Of a stretch of 64,000 nt of DNA, positions 1-11,792 are shown piece by piece. The translations under genes and the position numbers were made by a program. Positions within the stretch are counted from its first letter, which is position 1. Every line of letters starts with the position of its first letter. The notes beneath the pieces are model-generated. The model saw nothing but the letters and a program-made list of their open reading frames with translations, searched no databases and was not told the DNA's origin. The stretch is from Ashinkailepas kermadecensis (taxonomy: Eukaryota > Arthropoda > Thecostraca > Neolepadidae), in NCBI GenBank assembly GCA_034440615.1, contig JAOTOM010002272.1, forward strand, positions 32,884 through 96,883. The letters run 5' to 3'.

Positions 1-165
1 TGACCGTCTCCGCCACGGCAATGACCGTCTCCGCCACGGCAGTGACCGTCTCCGCCACGGCAGTGACCGTCTCCGCCACGGCAGTGACCGTCTCCGCCAC
101 GGTGGTGACCGTCTCCGCCACGGCAGTGACCGTCTCCGCCACGGCAGTGACCGTCTCCACCACGA
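1..165. repeat. 21-bp tandem repeat
   Basis: About eight copies of a 21-bp unit (core TGACCGTCTCCGCCACGGCA) run from the left edge, so the array probably continues outside the window. Because 21 is a multiple of three the array is open in one frame (seven-residue repeat TVSATAV), but nothing supports translation. Copies differ by one to three bases. Confidence 0.9.
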
Positions 166-192
166 CCGCGACACGCCAGCGGCGAGTGCTAT

Positions 193-318
193 CGGTCACT
201 ATAGGTGGCGCTGCGCTGTGCCTACCATCGGTCACAATAGGCGGTGTGGCGCCGTGCCTACCATCGGTCACAACAGGTGGTGTGGCGCCGCGCCTACTAT
301 TGGTCACTATAGGCACCA
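193..318. repeat. 36-bp tandem repeat
   Basis: Three and a half copies of a 36-bp unit containing GGTCACTATAGGTGGCGC, directly after the 21-bp array. The word ATAGGTGGCG also recurs singly near 28.6-28.8 kb, so the unit may come from a dispersed repeat. Confidence 0.8.
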
Positions 319-660
319 CAAACTCGCGCCTAGGTCGGAAAATCGCACTATGACCTCGGAAAGTCGCGCCGGAAAGAATGCCGGTGCCGCTACTGCCTGC
401 AGGTTCAGTGGCAGGTGGAGCACAGGAGCACTGATGAACAGCCATCAGGACACCTCCATTCACAAGATGCGCAATAATGTCTGTTTGGTTGTCATGACTA
501 AAGACCTGGTGGTCTCTTAAATAAATCGGGGTTCCGGCTGAAAGCTTTCCTGCAGACATACGGCTACCGGTTTGTGCCCACTCATCATAACTTTGAGTTC
601 CTACAGACTAGTACTCACACCTTTGCAGTTCCGCGGAACAACTAGTGACGACGTAGTTGA

Positions 661-2245
661 CTAGGTGTGATTAAAAGAGGGACTTGAGGCATCTTGCGTA
701 CCCCTTGTCGAGGGACCGTCTAAAGCAAAAAGAGTCGCTGAAACACAACGCCAGTGGGGCGGATTTGCAACAGGTGACGTAACGGTAACCTCGGGGCCTT
801 GTGGTGGCGAAGCAACTGGGCTTGCCGCCTCTGAGGTCTCAGCCACGTGGTTTTGAGGAATCGTTGGCGTGGCGATGAATAGGCCGAGGGAGCGGAGGGG
901 GCACATAGGTGTGCGATCAATTCATCGGTTTTATTTTCCTGTAGCTCGTGTGGAACTGATGTGGTGTTTCGAACTTTCTAGACGTACGGCCAGACTCATA
1001 AAAAGCCTGCATGTCCCTGGCCTCACGGAAGGTTAATTTGTTAGTGTGTTTAAGTGCGATGATTTCCATTTCCGTGACGTAAGACGGACAAGTGCGGTGA
1101 AAGGAGGCATGATGATCCTGTCCTCGCCCACAGTTCACAGCGGGGCGCTTCGGAGATGCACTGTTTCGCTACATGATCAGTGAAGGCACACTTGCCACAA
1201 GCTGGACGGTTTCTTTCTTTCAATAACTTTCATGCCTAAAACACAGCATGGTGACAGTAAGAAGGCACGCATTTTCACCCGCACATATCCCACTTGTACC
1301 TCAGGGGGTACGTCTGATGTATTCAAAGTTAGGATTCAAAGTTGTTCGTCATATTTTGTCTCGTCTCCTGATAACCCCTTATCTTCATCTTTCTCCCTCC
1401 CGTCACTCTGAACCTAGACAATATGTTGACAATGTCGTCCTGTGCCACGTCCCTCAAGTTATATCAGTTAATATTTCCACGCGATGTGTTTTTGTTTGGT
1501 GCCCTTCTACTTTAATTTGAATGATCTCGTCAACTTTCCTATCACCTATCCTTACGCTGCACGCAAACTCGGACGCCTTCAGTACTTCCTCTGCCTCTGC
1601 GCCAGTACGAACTCCGCCTCTAAAGCACCATCCTTCAACCTTTCGCATCCATAAATCTTTCCATATATGTCACACTCGTTCTGTTTTCGCTTGAAGGGAG
1701 ACAAAGAGGCGAGACTCTTTGTCACTCGTCGGAAAATAAGGACCCGAGGATAAGAGGGACGTCTTCCTCCGCTAGTCTCCGGATGACCCAGGGTCATTCT
1801 CACTCGCGATGGATGGAAGTGGGTCTGGTCCCTCAGTGTTTTTTTTTTGTAGTTGTAGATGCTACATAGGGTGTTTTCTTCCGGCTCCTCGGGCGCCCAC
1901 CGCATAGGGGCACTACTGGGGGGGGGGCGCCTGGTCCCGCCTTCGGGAGGACGCCAGACGCCACAGGAGCAATACGGGGTAGGCGGCGCCTTCGCTCGGC
2001 CGGGAAAGAGACTCACGACCCCGACAGCATTAGTAGCGCCGGGCGGCCCGACAGGCACTGGGAGTAAACCCAGGCCCCCCTCAGTCAACCCCGGGGACAA
2101 CTGCCCCGAAGAAACTGAGCGAACAGGTGGACCAGGGGAAACTGGCCTACCTGCTCGTGACAAGAAAGGGCTTGGTGGTGCAGGGTTGGATGAAACTGGC
2201 GCCCTGGGGCTAGGGTGCTCGCCTAGCACGTCACCAGCGGAAAAG
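661..2245 (-). mobile_element. I-like LINE fragment: leader plus broken ORF1
   Basis: Reading from about 2245 down, this is the GC-rich leader and ORF1 of a non-LTR retrotransposon. The leader and N-terminal part match the copy at 57.3-58.9 kb: both have a VLIF/ILIF block and a leader stretch around CTACCTGCTC. ORF1 pieces lie in different frames: residues ending LAQRQRKY (from about 1780), a piece with IQIKVEGHQTKTHRVEIL (1454-1648), then a zinc-knuckle region with CGRGQDHHASFHRTCPSY (917-1138) matching a CPAYIKEKEILSLK region of the 57 kb copy, and a Pro/Ser-rich C-terminal part to 661. Frameshifts and stops make it non-coding. No ORF2 follows, so this copy is 3'-truncated or rearranged. 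Confidence 0.7.
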
Positions 2246-2249
2246 CCGG

Positions 2250-2358
2250 TGCCCTTGCGGTATGGGTGGACTCAGTAATCCCGCCGGTTATGGGATTCGA
2301 ACCCACGATCTTGCGACCAAGAGTCCGACTCCCTACCTACTGAGCCACCGAGCCCCGA
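2250..2358 (-). mobile_element. tRNA-derived SINE head (Lys-like family)
   Basis: On the minus strand, box A-like GGCTCAGTAGGTAGGGAGTC and box B-like GGGTTCGAATCCC are spaced as in a tRNA gene, the typical internal RNA polymerase III promoter of a tRNA SINE. The CGCAAGAT..GTGGGTTCGAAT block is shared with copies at 13.8 and 59.7 kb. The tail module is not visible, so this is a partial copy. Confidence 0.7.
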
Positions 2359-2436
2359 CATGGTGGCGGGGTTGCGATGGCGCTGCGGCATGAGATGAAA
2401 TGGGGATGGAACTTGACATTTGTTTGCAGCAACCTT

Positions 2437-2715
2437 AGCCGGTTGATGCAGGACGCCTTCATTGGAGGCGCTGGCCCCTGGCGTGCCATACAACTTCCGA
2501 GTATTGGCCGCGCTCCAGACCAGGGTATTAGCCGGTTGATGCAGGACGCCTTCATTGGAGGCGCTGGCCCATGGCGTGCCATACAGGTTTTGAGTATTGG
2601 CCGCGCTCCAGACCAGGGTATTAGCCGGTTGATGCAGGACGCCTTCATTGGAGGCGCTGGCCCCTGGCGTGCCATACAACTTCTGAGTATTGGCCGCGCT
2701 CCAGACCAGGGTATT
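2437..2715. repeat. 93-bp tandem repeat, three units
   Basis: Three consecutive 93-bp units beginning AGCCGGTTGATGCAGGACGC at 2437, 2530 and 2623, differing at only a few bases. 93 is a multiple of three, so open frames cross the array on both strands; these are by-products of the repeat. Confidence 0.95.
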
Positions 2716-4860
2716 AGTTTTTTTCCAAATATAGGCAGGACTGAATTTCAGTAGGCAGGCACTTACAGCCACATATCGCAATGTTTTTTTTCCTGAAGGT
2801 CGCAGAAAGTTTAAAAAAGAAGTTGTTTAGTTCTTTAATAGTCGCAGAAAGTTTCGAAAGTATTTTCTTAAACGGGGATCGGACGGCGGATTGGACTGCA
2901 ATTTTCTGGTGCAACATTTTTTTCTGGAAATCCTGCTACATTTTGTCTCCAAATCCTGCTTCACGGCTGATGCGACAATTCCGTATTGTGGGGCTTTCAT
3001 ATCGGCACATAGGCCAAGCTGGGTAGATTTGAAGGCTGCAGTTCAGGAGAAGGTGCAGAGCGACCCCAGTGAGGAAAACACTACCCACCCTCTACATCCT
3101 CCTACATCCTCGTTTTACTGATATTGCGTTTTGAATTACATTTCGCGATGTCATTCATTCCTTCCTGCTATTTGTATGTTTCATGACTTTTGTAATTAAG
3201 AGCCTAAGCAGGTTAGGTCACTTATGTAGTCCATCCATTGAAGTTAATCTTTTTACGCCCCCTTCCCCTGGGGTTTTCAGCGGATAGCGGAAAAATGGCG
3301 TGCGGCGGCGGGCCGAAATTTGTCACACCTTTTTCCACATCCATCTGGCACGTTGTGTGAACATTTTGGAGTCAAGTCATCTACGGCCAACGAGCTATTC
3401 AAGGTCAAGCGAGGTCACCTGCAATAAAATTCAACCAGTCTTCACGCTTTAAAGGATAAAGATATTTGAATGAAGAGCTTTTGCTTACATTTAGGGGTGC
3501 AACGAAAAGCACCAGATTATTTTTTTCCGTTCTTGATGGCGTATCAGTTTTGCATATTTGCCCATGAGGGCTAAAATCGAAGATTCTGGCTAAAGTAGTA
3601 TTTTTTATGAGGAACAGTTTTAAAAGGACCCCTCCCCCGAGACGGGGTGTGAGGATCTGACCGGAAAGTGGGTAAAGCAACCGATAGAATGAGAAATGTC
3701 TTTCTAAACTTGTCCAGTAGCCTGCATATTAGTCTCGCTCTAAAACATATTTTCACTCCACCTTCGGTCTCGTCCGAAGTATATCTTGTTTCGAACTTGA
3801 CATCAAAATTATTTCCGAGCACCGTTTAGTGGCATATAAAGCTGGCATGGACCCCCTGAGTTTCTATTGGAATGGAACGAAAATATATTGTATTTGAAAA
3901 CTGCTCATTATCAATCAGCATGACATTTTTCCGGTCGGTATGCCTCTTTGTCACGTCCCCTTACCTTACAGCAGCAGAATCCCTTCATAGTCCTTAGCCG
4001 TCCTCGCTATACTCGGGTGGCTTAGAACATCGGTGAACATTCTCAGCGGTGTCGGTAACCATATTCGAAAAATCGCACCATGTTTCAGTGATGGTTCATT
4101 GATCCATTGTCACGCTATTGTAATATTTGTTTTCGGCAGTGATACAATTCTGATACATGTAGAATGGCCGTTATATGCAGTGCTTCACTTTACCTCCAAA
4201 TGTTATTTAGTGAATACCCAACGTTTCGGTGTGGCACCTTTCTGAAGGGCAAATCAAAGTAGAAAGTCAAGTCACAATCATAGCAGTCCGCTCATTCAGG
4301 TTTACAAACTGAATATCTATCTTGATTGCTTCTTTCTTCTTGAGAAAGATACATCATGGAATCCCAATACATTTATTAGGAAACATTTCAGTCTTGTTAG
4401 TCAATGTTATCTTTCAGTCATGTTATACCACATATAGCGGCCATCCTACGTTTATTGTTACTTATTATATGCAGAAAATAGCATTCGCTGTTGCATTGCA
4501 TGTTAAGCAATTTTTGTTCTACTCGTCGCACGACATCCAGATAATTTGATGCTTAACTCCATCGATGTGACTTCTCACACAACGTCCAGTTATTCGTTGG
4601 TTGTTCTATGTCGACTGTGACTCAATACGTTGATGAGTGCAATGCAATGTCCTTTTCATAGTAATTGATGTTGGTGCGGGATATAGAAGCATTCACCACG
4701 GCAGTGGTGTAATGCAGTCCACTGGCCACAACACACGTCCTTTACCAAGAGACAAAACCGGGTAGGATACAAAAGCATAGGCGTGGTTCAATACAAAAAA
4801 CACACACATACGCACACACACCTATACGTGTAAGGCTTGAGAAGCGAGGACTGTCACTGG
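2716..4860. other. Unassigned AT-rich sequence
   Basis: No convincing coding region. 2780-2860 carries two close copies of GTCGCAGAAAGTTT. 4798-4825 holds a short CA-rich run. Open frames here are short and lack domain-like composition. Confidence 0.5.
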
Positions 4861-5362
4861 GCACCGGCTATCGAGGACCATGTGAAAGCACCAGCTGACA
4901 AGGCTCAGACGTGGCATGGTAGTGGTCGTGCACGTCTAGTCATGTTCTGTCTATTGGGTTGTGGAGAAAAAAACATGGTGAAACTGAATAGAGCTTAATC
5001 CATGGATACGATAACCGAGGACCGACGGACGCAACCAGGTGGGGGGGGTAACTGCAGGCGTGTGCTCCTTTCCTCGCTCAAGACGTTTTTCAGCCAAAGG
5101 CGCCTCTCCAGAGTAGGAAAGGCACCCCATCCGGAGAAATGACGCGCCTCCAGAACAAAAATACACTACTAATCAAATACCCTTGATCCGCCCCTGCCGG
5201 TGTGTAAACTGTGCGAACGTGGTGTGATCCCCGCAATACCGAGGACCGTGTGTAAAGGTGTCTTACCATCCACCATATGCGAGGACCGCTTCACACCCAT
5301 CCACGTGACAAACGTTGTACCGTCGCTTATCACAGCCAGTACTAAATGATTGAGTCTGGCGC

Positions 5363-5820
5363 TTGGTTATTGGGGTTTAGGGGCGCATCAACTGCAGTGG
5401 TTATGCAGCGCCCATAACATCGTCAATCATATCAAGTTGTAAAACCGAAACTGATTAAAACTACTAAATGCGACACATCAAATCCATTGTCATGACGTAA
5501 ACATAACCATCCTGTTCTGCCACATACCTGCCATCGTATGAATGGGGTGTAAATACCACAGAAAGCTGAACCTCTGCAAGGAAGCGGAATATCTGTCCCG
5601 ATTGTATAAAGGGGGATTCATCCCCTAATACATCCCGTAGCGAGACTGCACTGCGCCCGAAGTGACGTCTTCGCTCATGGGCAAGTCTTGGGCACGCAAC
5701 CGATATGTGTTGTAATGATTGGAGAGCATGGCACCTTTGACACAACGGCTTTCCGCCACGGCTCAGAATGTACCGGTGGGTGCCGTATGTATGGCCTATT
5801 CTAATATACAATGTGTTTCA
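5363..5820 (-). mobile_element. 3' end of an I-like LINE
   Basis: The minus-strand frame 5464-5811 encodes a C-terminal LINE ORF2 segment with IRIGHTYGTHRYILSRG, a C-X2-C pair (LCQRCH), HISVACPRL and ERRRHFG. This is the Cys-rich tail that follows RNase H in I-like LINEs, and the same block is in the copy at 44.7-45.0 kb. After the stop comes a short 3' UTR, then the tail 5418 to 5363 with a GGGCGC/GCGCCC hairpin ending in CCCCAATAACCAA. The copy is severely 5'-truncated. Confidence 0.75.
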
Positions 5821-5848
5821 ATCCATTCTTTGCAGTTAATGACCACAG

Positions 5849-5875
5849 CCTAACCTAACCTAACCTAACCTAACC
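5849..5875. repeat. Interstitial (CCTAA)n block
   Basis: Five perfect CCTAA units, the complement of the arthropod telomere word TTAGG. It is too short and internal to be a chromosome end, and it abuts the 5' limit of the LINE fragment, so it may be an insertion-associated or repeat-derived block. Confidence 0.8.
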
Positions 5876-6284
5876 GCACTCTGTGTCATCTAGTTTTATT
5901 GGAAGACATGCATTGATAAAACCAGAATGCGTCTGACAGAATGTGAAAATATGCGATATGATACGATATAGGCCCAACTTTCCTCACCCGTCCCCCACTT
6001 CATCTCGAAGCACGTTAAGCTCTACGTCAAGTTTGCAGGACCACCGAGCTCCTCCTGCTGAGCACAGAGGAACTAACTGCACAAGTGCTGCTGGCGCCTC
6101 TACCGAATCCCTGCTGCGGGGCTAAATCACTCTGCTGTGGTGTATTAAAAATATACTAAGGAACGACAACGAAAAAAATGCAAGAATATGAAACTTAAAC
6201 AAGTTTTACAATAAAATGAAGACCTTTTGGGATCATTGCAAGGTTTTTCCCGCCGCCAAGATGTTAAGATATGCTTTGCCCTGC

Positions 6285-6880
6285 TGAGTACCATGGGAGC
6301 TGACTGGACCGATGCTGATGGCGTCCCTAACGAGCCGTCCCTACTGAGTACGAACTGTGCTGGTGGTGTCCTTGTCGAGCGGCCCTTGCTGACTACTGCG
6401 AGAGCTGACTGGACCGGTGCTGGTAGCGTCCCTGCCGAGTCTGAATACCGTGAGTGTGACCGGACCGGTGCTATCACTGCTGGGCCACCCCTACCGAGTA
6501 CCGGTGGAATCGACCGACCGACGCTAGTGGCGTACGGACCGAACGGATCCTACCGAGTACCGGGGAAGCTGACCGGACCGGTGCTGGTGGCATACGAGCC
6601 CAGCGGCCCTTACTTTGCACCGTGGGAGCTGACTGGATCCGTGCTGGCATCCCTAGCGAGTACCGTGGGAGCTGACCCGAACGGTGCTGGCGACGTGCGA
6701 GACGAATGGTTCATACTGAGTACCGGGGAAGCTGACCGAACCGGTGCTGGTGGCGCTTCTGTCGAGCTGACCCCACTAATTACCGTGGGAGTTGACCGGA
6801 CCGGTGGTGTTGGCGGCCCTGAGGAGTTACCCCTACTGGATACTGGGGAGTTGGCAAGAGACCGGTGCTTGGCCGGCCCC
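6285..6880. repeat. Degenerate 60-bp minisatellite
   Basis: About ten diverged units of roughly 60 bp, each with a form of GTGGGAGCTGACCGGACCGG then TGCTGGTGGCGTCC and a CCTACTGAGTACC end. A 289-residue frame stays open on the plus strand (6227-7096) with 20-residue repeats (GADWTDADG.., GADPNGAGD.., EADRTGAGG..). An open reading frame is expected when the unit is a multiple of three; coding is possible but unsupported. Confidence 0.8.
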
Positions 6881-7074
6881 GCGGCGTTCCCGTCCGACGC
6901 GGCCAATACCGGTAATGCAGTGCGACGGCCAATCTCCGGGCGGCGCGCCTGCCACCGGCCGCCGCACGCAAGGCCAGGCCGTCGTGGTGGTCGGCACTGT
7001 GCGGTGCACGTGGCACCAGACGAAAGTCGCGCGGCGAGCGCACCGAGGGCTGAGCCGACACAGACGGAAGCCGA

Positions 7075-7266
7075 GGCACGGATCCAGGAATTTTGATCGG
7101 GTTAAGGGGGGGGGGGGCGTGTTCTGGGTGGTGCATTTTTATCCCGATGGCTGCCACGGCTGAGGAACTCGTTGATCGTGGGGGAGGGGTGCACTCGAGC
7201 GTCCTAGCGGGGCGCCGCATGCCTACCGGGAGCACACGCCCCCAGTTCTCCCTGGATCCGCCACTG
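7075..7266. mobile_element. Short MITE with GGATCCGCCACTG end
   Basis: The right end reads CCTGGATCCGCCACTG and the left end has the imperfect inverted match CACGGATCCAGG, followed by a G-run. This is the same terminal word as the larger elements at 31.9 and 56.6 kb (CACTGGCGGATCC). At about 190 bp it cannot encode a transposase. Confidence 0.5.
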
Positions 7267-8336
7267 CGGACGTCTTAGCGGCTGGCGGTCGCGACAGCCG
7301 CGACCGAAAGCTGGCCATGGTGGCAGCCGACGGCCGAGGCCGGCGGCAGTCGGGAGCGAGCGGCGCCCCGCCGGCCGGCCCGGGCTATTTCTGCCGCGAT
7401 CGGCGAGACACCTGGCGGCGGTTGTCTGGAGCTGTGGCTGGATGGGGCGGTGGCCGCCGATCGTCTGCGAGTCATGGTCGCCAGGGGGGGGGGCGGACGC
7501 TCGCCCGCTCGCCTGGCAGTGCACGGTGTGGTCCGCACAATCAAGATTATCGTTGTTCGCCCACTCATGCTCGTTCCGTTGGGCTGTGTGCGGCGACAGG
7601 TCAAGGCCGAGGCACCGTGAACCGCAAACAGCTGACGGCTGTTCGTGCCCGACTGAGCCAGCGGTTGACGATGAACGGTGAATGTGCGTCGCCATGCGCT
7701 GAGAGGACAATGTGTGCTGGATGGACCGGGTGTGGTGTCGCCAAGCGCCGCTGGAGCGCGTGCCACCTGCGGTGATGAATTGCCCACCTGGCAGCCAGCG
7801 GACGGTGCGCTGTTGAGTATCGTGTAGTGACCAACCTGCACCGCCTGGAATACCGGCTTCTCTAAATAGTAGTGACGCCATTACCCCTCCCGCGTCAACA
7901 TTCGTCCCTGCACGCCACACCGGCCGCACCGTTTAGGCTTGTTGTGGATTTGCACCTCGGCTAGTCCGCAGCTTCCTGCCGCCCCATGCAGCGGCAATGT
8001 CGAACAACACCGACAACCACCACGTGCTGACCAGCAGGCTGTATGATGCTGACCTGTCGCCGTGGGATGGCGGCGCCAGCTGACTCGAGACGGGTCACGC
8101 AGGCGTGACTGTGTCGGCCTGACCTCTTCAAGAGTGGTCCGGACCCAGCAGGAGCAGGAGCAGGAGCGTGTTGGCGGCCGGCCCCTCCGGTTCCCGGGCT
8201 GGCTGCTGGTAGTCTGGCTCGCACGGTGCCGATCACGTCGCTGCGGTGTGGATCTAGGCCACTCGCCGAGCAGGTGTGCTTTTTTACCTGCACCATCGAC
8301 TGGGTGGATCGGGTCGATAGGTCAATTAGACGGCTC
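7267..8336. other. GC-rich sequence without a recognised gene
   Basis: About 1 kb of very GC-rich DNA with overlapping open frames on both strands (for example 7204-7929 minus). Such frames are expected at this composition. No domain or splice structure was recognised. It leads directly into the 34-bp satellite. Confidence 0.5.
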
Positions 8337-9330
8337 AGTCGCCAGCTAGGCCTAACTGGGAGCGGCCGAGAGTCGCCAGCACGGCCTGACTGCTGGTGGC
8401 CGAGAGTCGCCAGCTAGGCCTAACTGGGAGCGGCCAAGAGTCGCCAGCTAGGCCTAACTGGGAGCGGCCAAGAGTCGCCAGCTAGGCCTAACTGGGAGCG
8501 GCCAAGAGTCGCCAGCACGGCCTGACTGCTGGTGGCCGAGAGTCGCCAGCACGGCCTGACTGCTGGTGGCCGAGAGTCGCCAGCACGGCCTGACTGCTGG
8601 TGGCCGAGAGTCGCCAGCACGGCCTGACTGCTGGTGGCCGAGAGTCGCCAGCACGGCCTGACTGCTAGTGGCCGAGAGTCGCCAGCACGGCCTGACTGCT
8701 AGTGGCCGAGAGTCGCCAGCACGGCCTGACTGCTAGTGGCCGAGAGTCGCCAGCACGGCCTGACTGCTAGTGGCCGAGAGTCGCCAGCACGGCCTGACTG
8801 CTAGTGGCCGAGAGTCGCCAGCACGGCCTGACTGCTGGTGGCCGAGAGTCGCCAGCACGGCCTGACTGCTAGTGGCCGAGAGTCGCCAGCACGGCCTGAC
8901 TGCTAGTGGCCGAGAGTCGCCAGCACGGCCTGACTGCTAGTGGCCGAGAGTCGCCAGCACGGCCTGACTGCTAGTGGCCGAGAGTCGCCAGCACGGCCTG
9001 ACTGCTGGTGGCCGAGAGTCGCCAGCACGGCCTGACTGCTAGTGGCCGAGAGTCGCCAGCACGGCCTGACTGCTAGTGGCCGAGAGTCGCCAGCACGGCC
9101 TGACTGCTGGTGGCCGAGAGTCGCCAGCACGGCCTGACTGCTAGTGGCCGAGAGTCGCCAGCACGGCCTGACTGCTAGTGGCCGAGAGTCGCCAGCACGG
9201 CCTGACTGCTAGTGGCCGAGAGTCGCCAGCACGACCCGACTGCTAGTGGCCGAGAGTCGCCAGCACGGCCTGACTGCTAGTGGCCGAGAGTCGCTAGCAC
9301 AACCCGACTGCTAGTAGCCGAGAGTCGCCA
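8337..9330. repeat. 34-bp satellite array, about 29 units
   Basis: Head-to-tail 34-bp units containing AGTCGCCAGCACGGCCTGAC then TGCTRGTGGCCGAG. The first few units carry a variant core (CTAGGCCTAACTGGGAGCGG) mixed with the main type. Central units differ mainly at one A/G position (CTAGTGG versus CTGGTGG). Further diverged units fade out to about 9430. There are no spacers, so it is not a CRISPR array. Confidence 0.95.
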
Positions 9331-10014
9331 TCTCGGTCTGTCTGGAAGCGACTCAGCGTCGCCAGCTGAATCCGACTGGCAGCGGCTCGAAGGTCGCCAG
9401 CTTCAGCCGATTGGAAACGAGTCGCCAGCCCGCAGTAGGTGGTAGTGCAGCTGGCGTGACCTTCGGGTCGGGTCAGTCGGTGTGTCGCACCGCACTGCCG
9501 GCCGGCGCTCAGTTCCGCCGGTAAGGCTGTTCAATCAGCTGTTGCGCCGGTGCCCGTCGCGCTCCGACTGCGTCCACGGCATTGAATAAGTGCCTGGCAA
9601 TGGGCTGAACAGTGCGAGCGCCGATTGAGTCGTTGGGCGCAGTGTACGAGCGGCGGCGACGCCTGCCTTCGTGGCACGCCCTGTCACTCGCATCACGTGC
9701 TCGATGGCGAGGGTCCGGCCCACGACACTCACGAAGTGCCGTTTCCTCGAAAGCTACGGCACAGAGGTTCTGCCGGCGAAGAACGAAGGCAGTGGATGTG
9801 GACCGCGTGTCCTCAGGTGGCCGTGGTGTTCTGAAACTGCTGATCAACACTATTATCAAGGCTATTATCCAGATAGATGCTGGCTGGAACTGCCCCGCCA
9901 TTTCGCTGCTGCCTCCGGATTTTAAAGTATTGGAGAATTAGAATTATTCAGTTTTGAAGGGGACAGACAACTCTGAGAATTTTTTTTAATCTCCATTCTT
10001 AAACACATGCTTAT
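9331..10014. other. Fading satellite copies and unassigned sequence
   Basis: Diverged GTCGCCAGC words continue to about 9430. From 9500 to 9900 overlapping open frames occur on both strands without a recognised domain. Confidence 0.4.
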
Positions 10015-10078
10015 AGAGGAGTGAAGGGTTGATGCGCCCCTAAGCCCAAGCAATCAATCAATCAAGAGGAGTGAAGGG
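10015..10078 (+). mobile_element. 36-bp LINE-tail insertion with 14-bp TSD
   Basis: AGAGGAGTGAAGGG at 10015-10028 is repeated exactly at 10065-10078. Between them are only 36 bp: TTGATGCGCCCCTAAGCCCA followed by a CAATCAATCAATCA tail. The 36 bp match the last bases of the I-like LINE and SINE tail. A perfect 14-bp target duplication around so short a body points to a complete retrotransposition event with extreme 5' truncation. Confidence 0.9.
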
Positions 10079-11792
10079 GCCACCCCGCCTCCATGTGGCC
10101 GATTTTTGCTGATATTTTGCATTTAAATGACATTTTCTCAAAACCTAGGAGCATTTTATAGCATCAATATTCCCTTGAATCAATGTTCAAATCCGAGATG
10201 TTGTTCGAAGTCTGAGTTATATATTCCCCAAAGCGGAGCTGCTGGATCTGTCCCTTGGATTACGTAGACATAGGGGCCTATGTAAAGCGCTGTTTCGAGA
10301 AAAATAATATGCCGCTTTGAGAAAAACAATATAAACCATAAAAACAGAACAAACCGCCTGTCCACCTTCTGATCTTGTAGTGAACCTGCCTCTCTCCGAC
10401 TCTCCGTTGCCATGGCGACAGACTGTGCGTCGCTTGCCCATGCTGTAATAATCCAGCCTGTAGTTCTGTCTGCTGACGTCATCATGATCATTCTTTGGCG
10501 TCACTTGCTGCGTACAGATGGTACGGCGCACTCCAAGACATTCTGTCACACAGAAGCTGGAAGCAGCGCCAGGTTATCACCGCCGTGCAGACAAAAAAGA
10601 CCCTCTATTACTATTGGCGCAAAGACGCGAACATGGGGCGCGACGTGCGCACAGTTGCGATGCATAGTGCTTAATACGAAGCCGATGCGGGAAATCCACT
10701 GTCCTATTCCGGAAAATGACATTTTGGCCAATTATTGTGCCGCGGAAGCTATTGATTCACCACTCCCGGATCGCGGTATGGATCTGGTTGTTGGCCAATT
10801 TCGGATGCAGTGGACGACTCACGTGAAGCCGCGCTGATGCCTGGCTACACTGTTCTAGCCCATATCGCGCCGTAATGGACGGCACTATGGACTCCCGACG
10901 GTTTATTATGTCGGGCCGTGCTTTTGATCCGCATGGCAGTGTAATTTTGCGAGTAGTCAGCATCCCGGTCTGGCGGCGACGCGTTGAGTGAAGCGCTCAT
11001 GAAAAGTAGCTGTCGGCTGTCGTCCATGCGGTATGTCAGAGCTGCGGCATCACTCGCTGGTATATCGTAACGACCCGGCGTGGACTGCGAGCCGCGTCCG
11101 CGGGTGTCCCGGCTGAACCCAGCTGACCGTCTGCAGTGACCCGGCCCAGACGTGATCGCGTTGGTGCGGATCGACCCGACCTGACGCGACAGACACTGGA
11201 CCGCCTGATGCTGGTCTGGTCTCTTACGTGACAGACACAGGGCCCACTTTTTTTTTCTTTCACAAAAAAAAAACGGCTTCCGCCGGACGCTGGCCTGGTC
11301 CGGCTCACGTGACAGACACTGGACCGCCTGATGCTGGTCTGGTCCGCCGGACGCTGGCCTGGTCCGGCCCACTCTTAACACGCGTCTCGCATTGCTGCAG
11401 CGCCACTGACCTTGATCGGCAATGGGGATTCCGAATGATTCAGCCTTCGCCGTTGGAACGACTGCTGCCCGTCAATGTATTTTTAGTTATACACTCAATG
11501 TATCCCGAACGTTACTATTAGAGCTTCCACTTGTGGGACCTGAGTCCTTCCAATGTCCACTGAAACCCTAGTAATATGGTATTTCAACATGCGACCATGT
11601 AGTCAATCTGGCCCACCACCCGTGTTTTTCTTACTTGTTTTACTTCAGCTTTGGAATTGCTGGCCCTCCCAATGATTTATTCCAAGTCTCACACCCGCTG
11701 AGGCTCCAATAATGCACGAGTAGCTGGTGTCGTTAGCAACCTCAATGGCCATCGATAGCACCCAACTGATGACGCGTGTCGCGCTGTTGCAG
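10079..11792. other. Region upstream of the CaaX exon; no gene recognised
   Basis: 10079-11170 has no supported gene. 11180-11370 has repeated words CAGACACTGGACCGCCTGAT and CCGGACGCTGGCCTGGTCCG, interrupted by T and A runs. 11376-11398 resembles the splice acceptor at 11770-11792 (see findings). The interval is probably intron of the downstream gene. Confidence 0.4.

Noticed and set aside
4798..4825. Significant CA microsatellite
   Set aside because: Short and interrupted (CACACACATACGCACACACACC); only mentioned in passing.
5849..5875. Chromosome end (telomere)
   Set aside because: Only five units, internal, and similar short CCTAA blocks occur in a dispersed repeat.
7204..7929. 241-residue minus-strand frame
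   Set aside because: It lies in very GC-rich DNA with rival frames on both strands; no domain and biased composition.
8420..9130. Open frames of 66-75 codons through the 34-bp satellite
   Set aside because: Three units make 102 bp, so frames repeat and stay open by chance. There are no other signs of coding.
8337..9330. CRISPR-like array of 34-bp repeats
   Set aside because: Units are directly adjacent with no spacers, and the genome is eukaryotic. It is a satellite.
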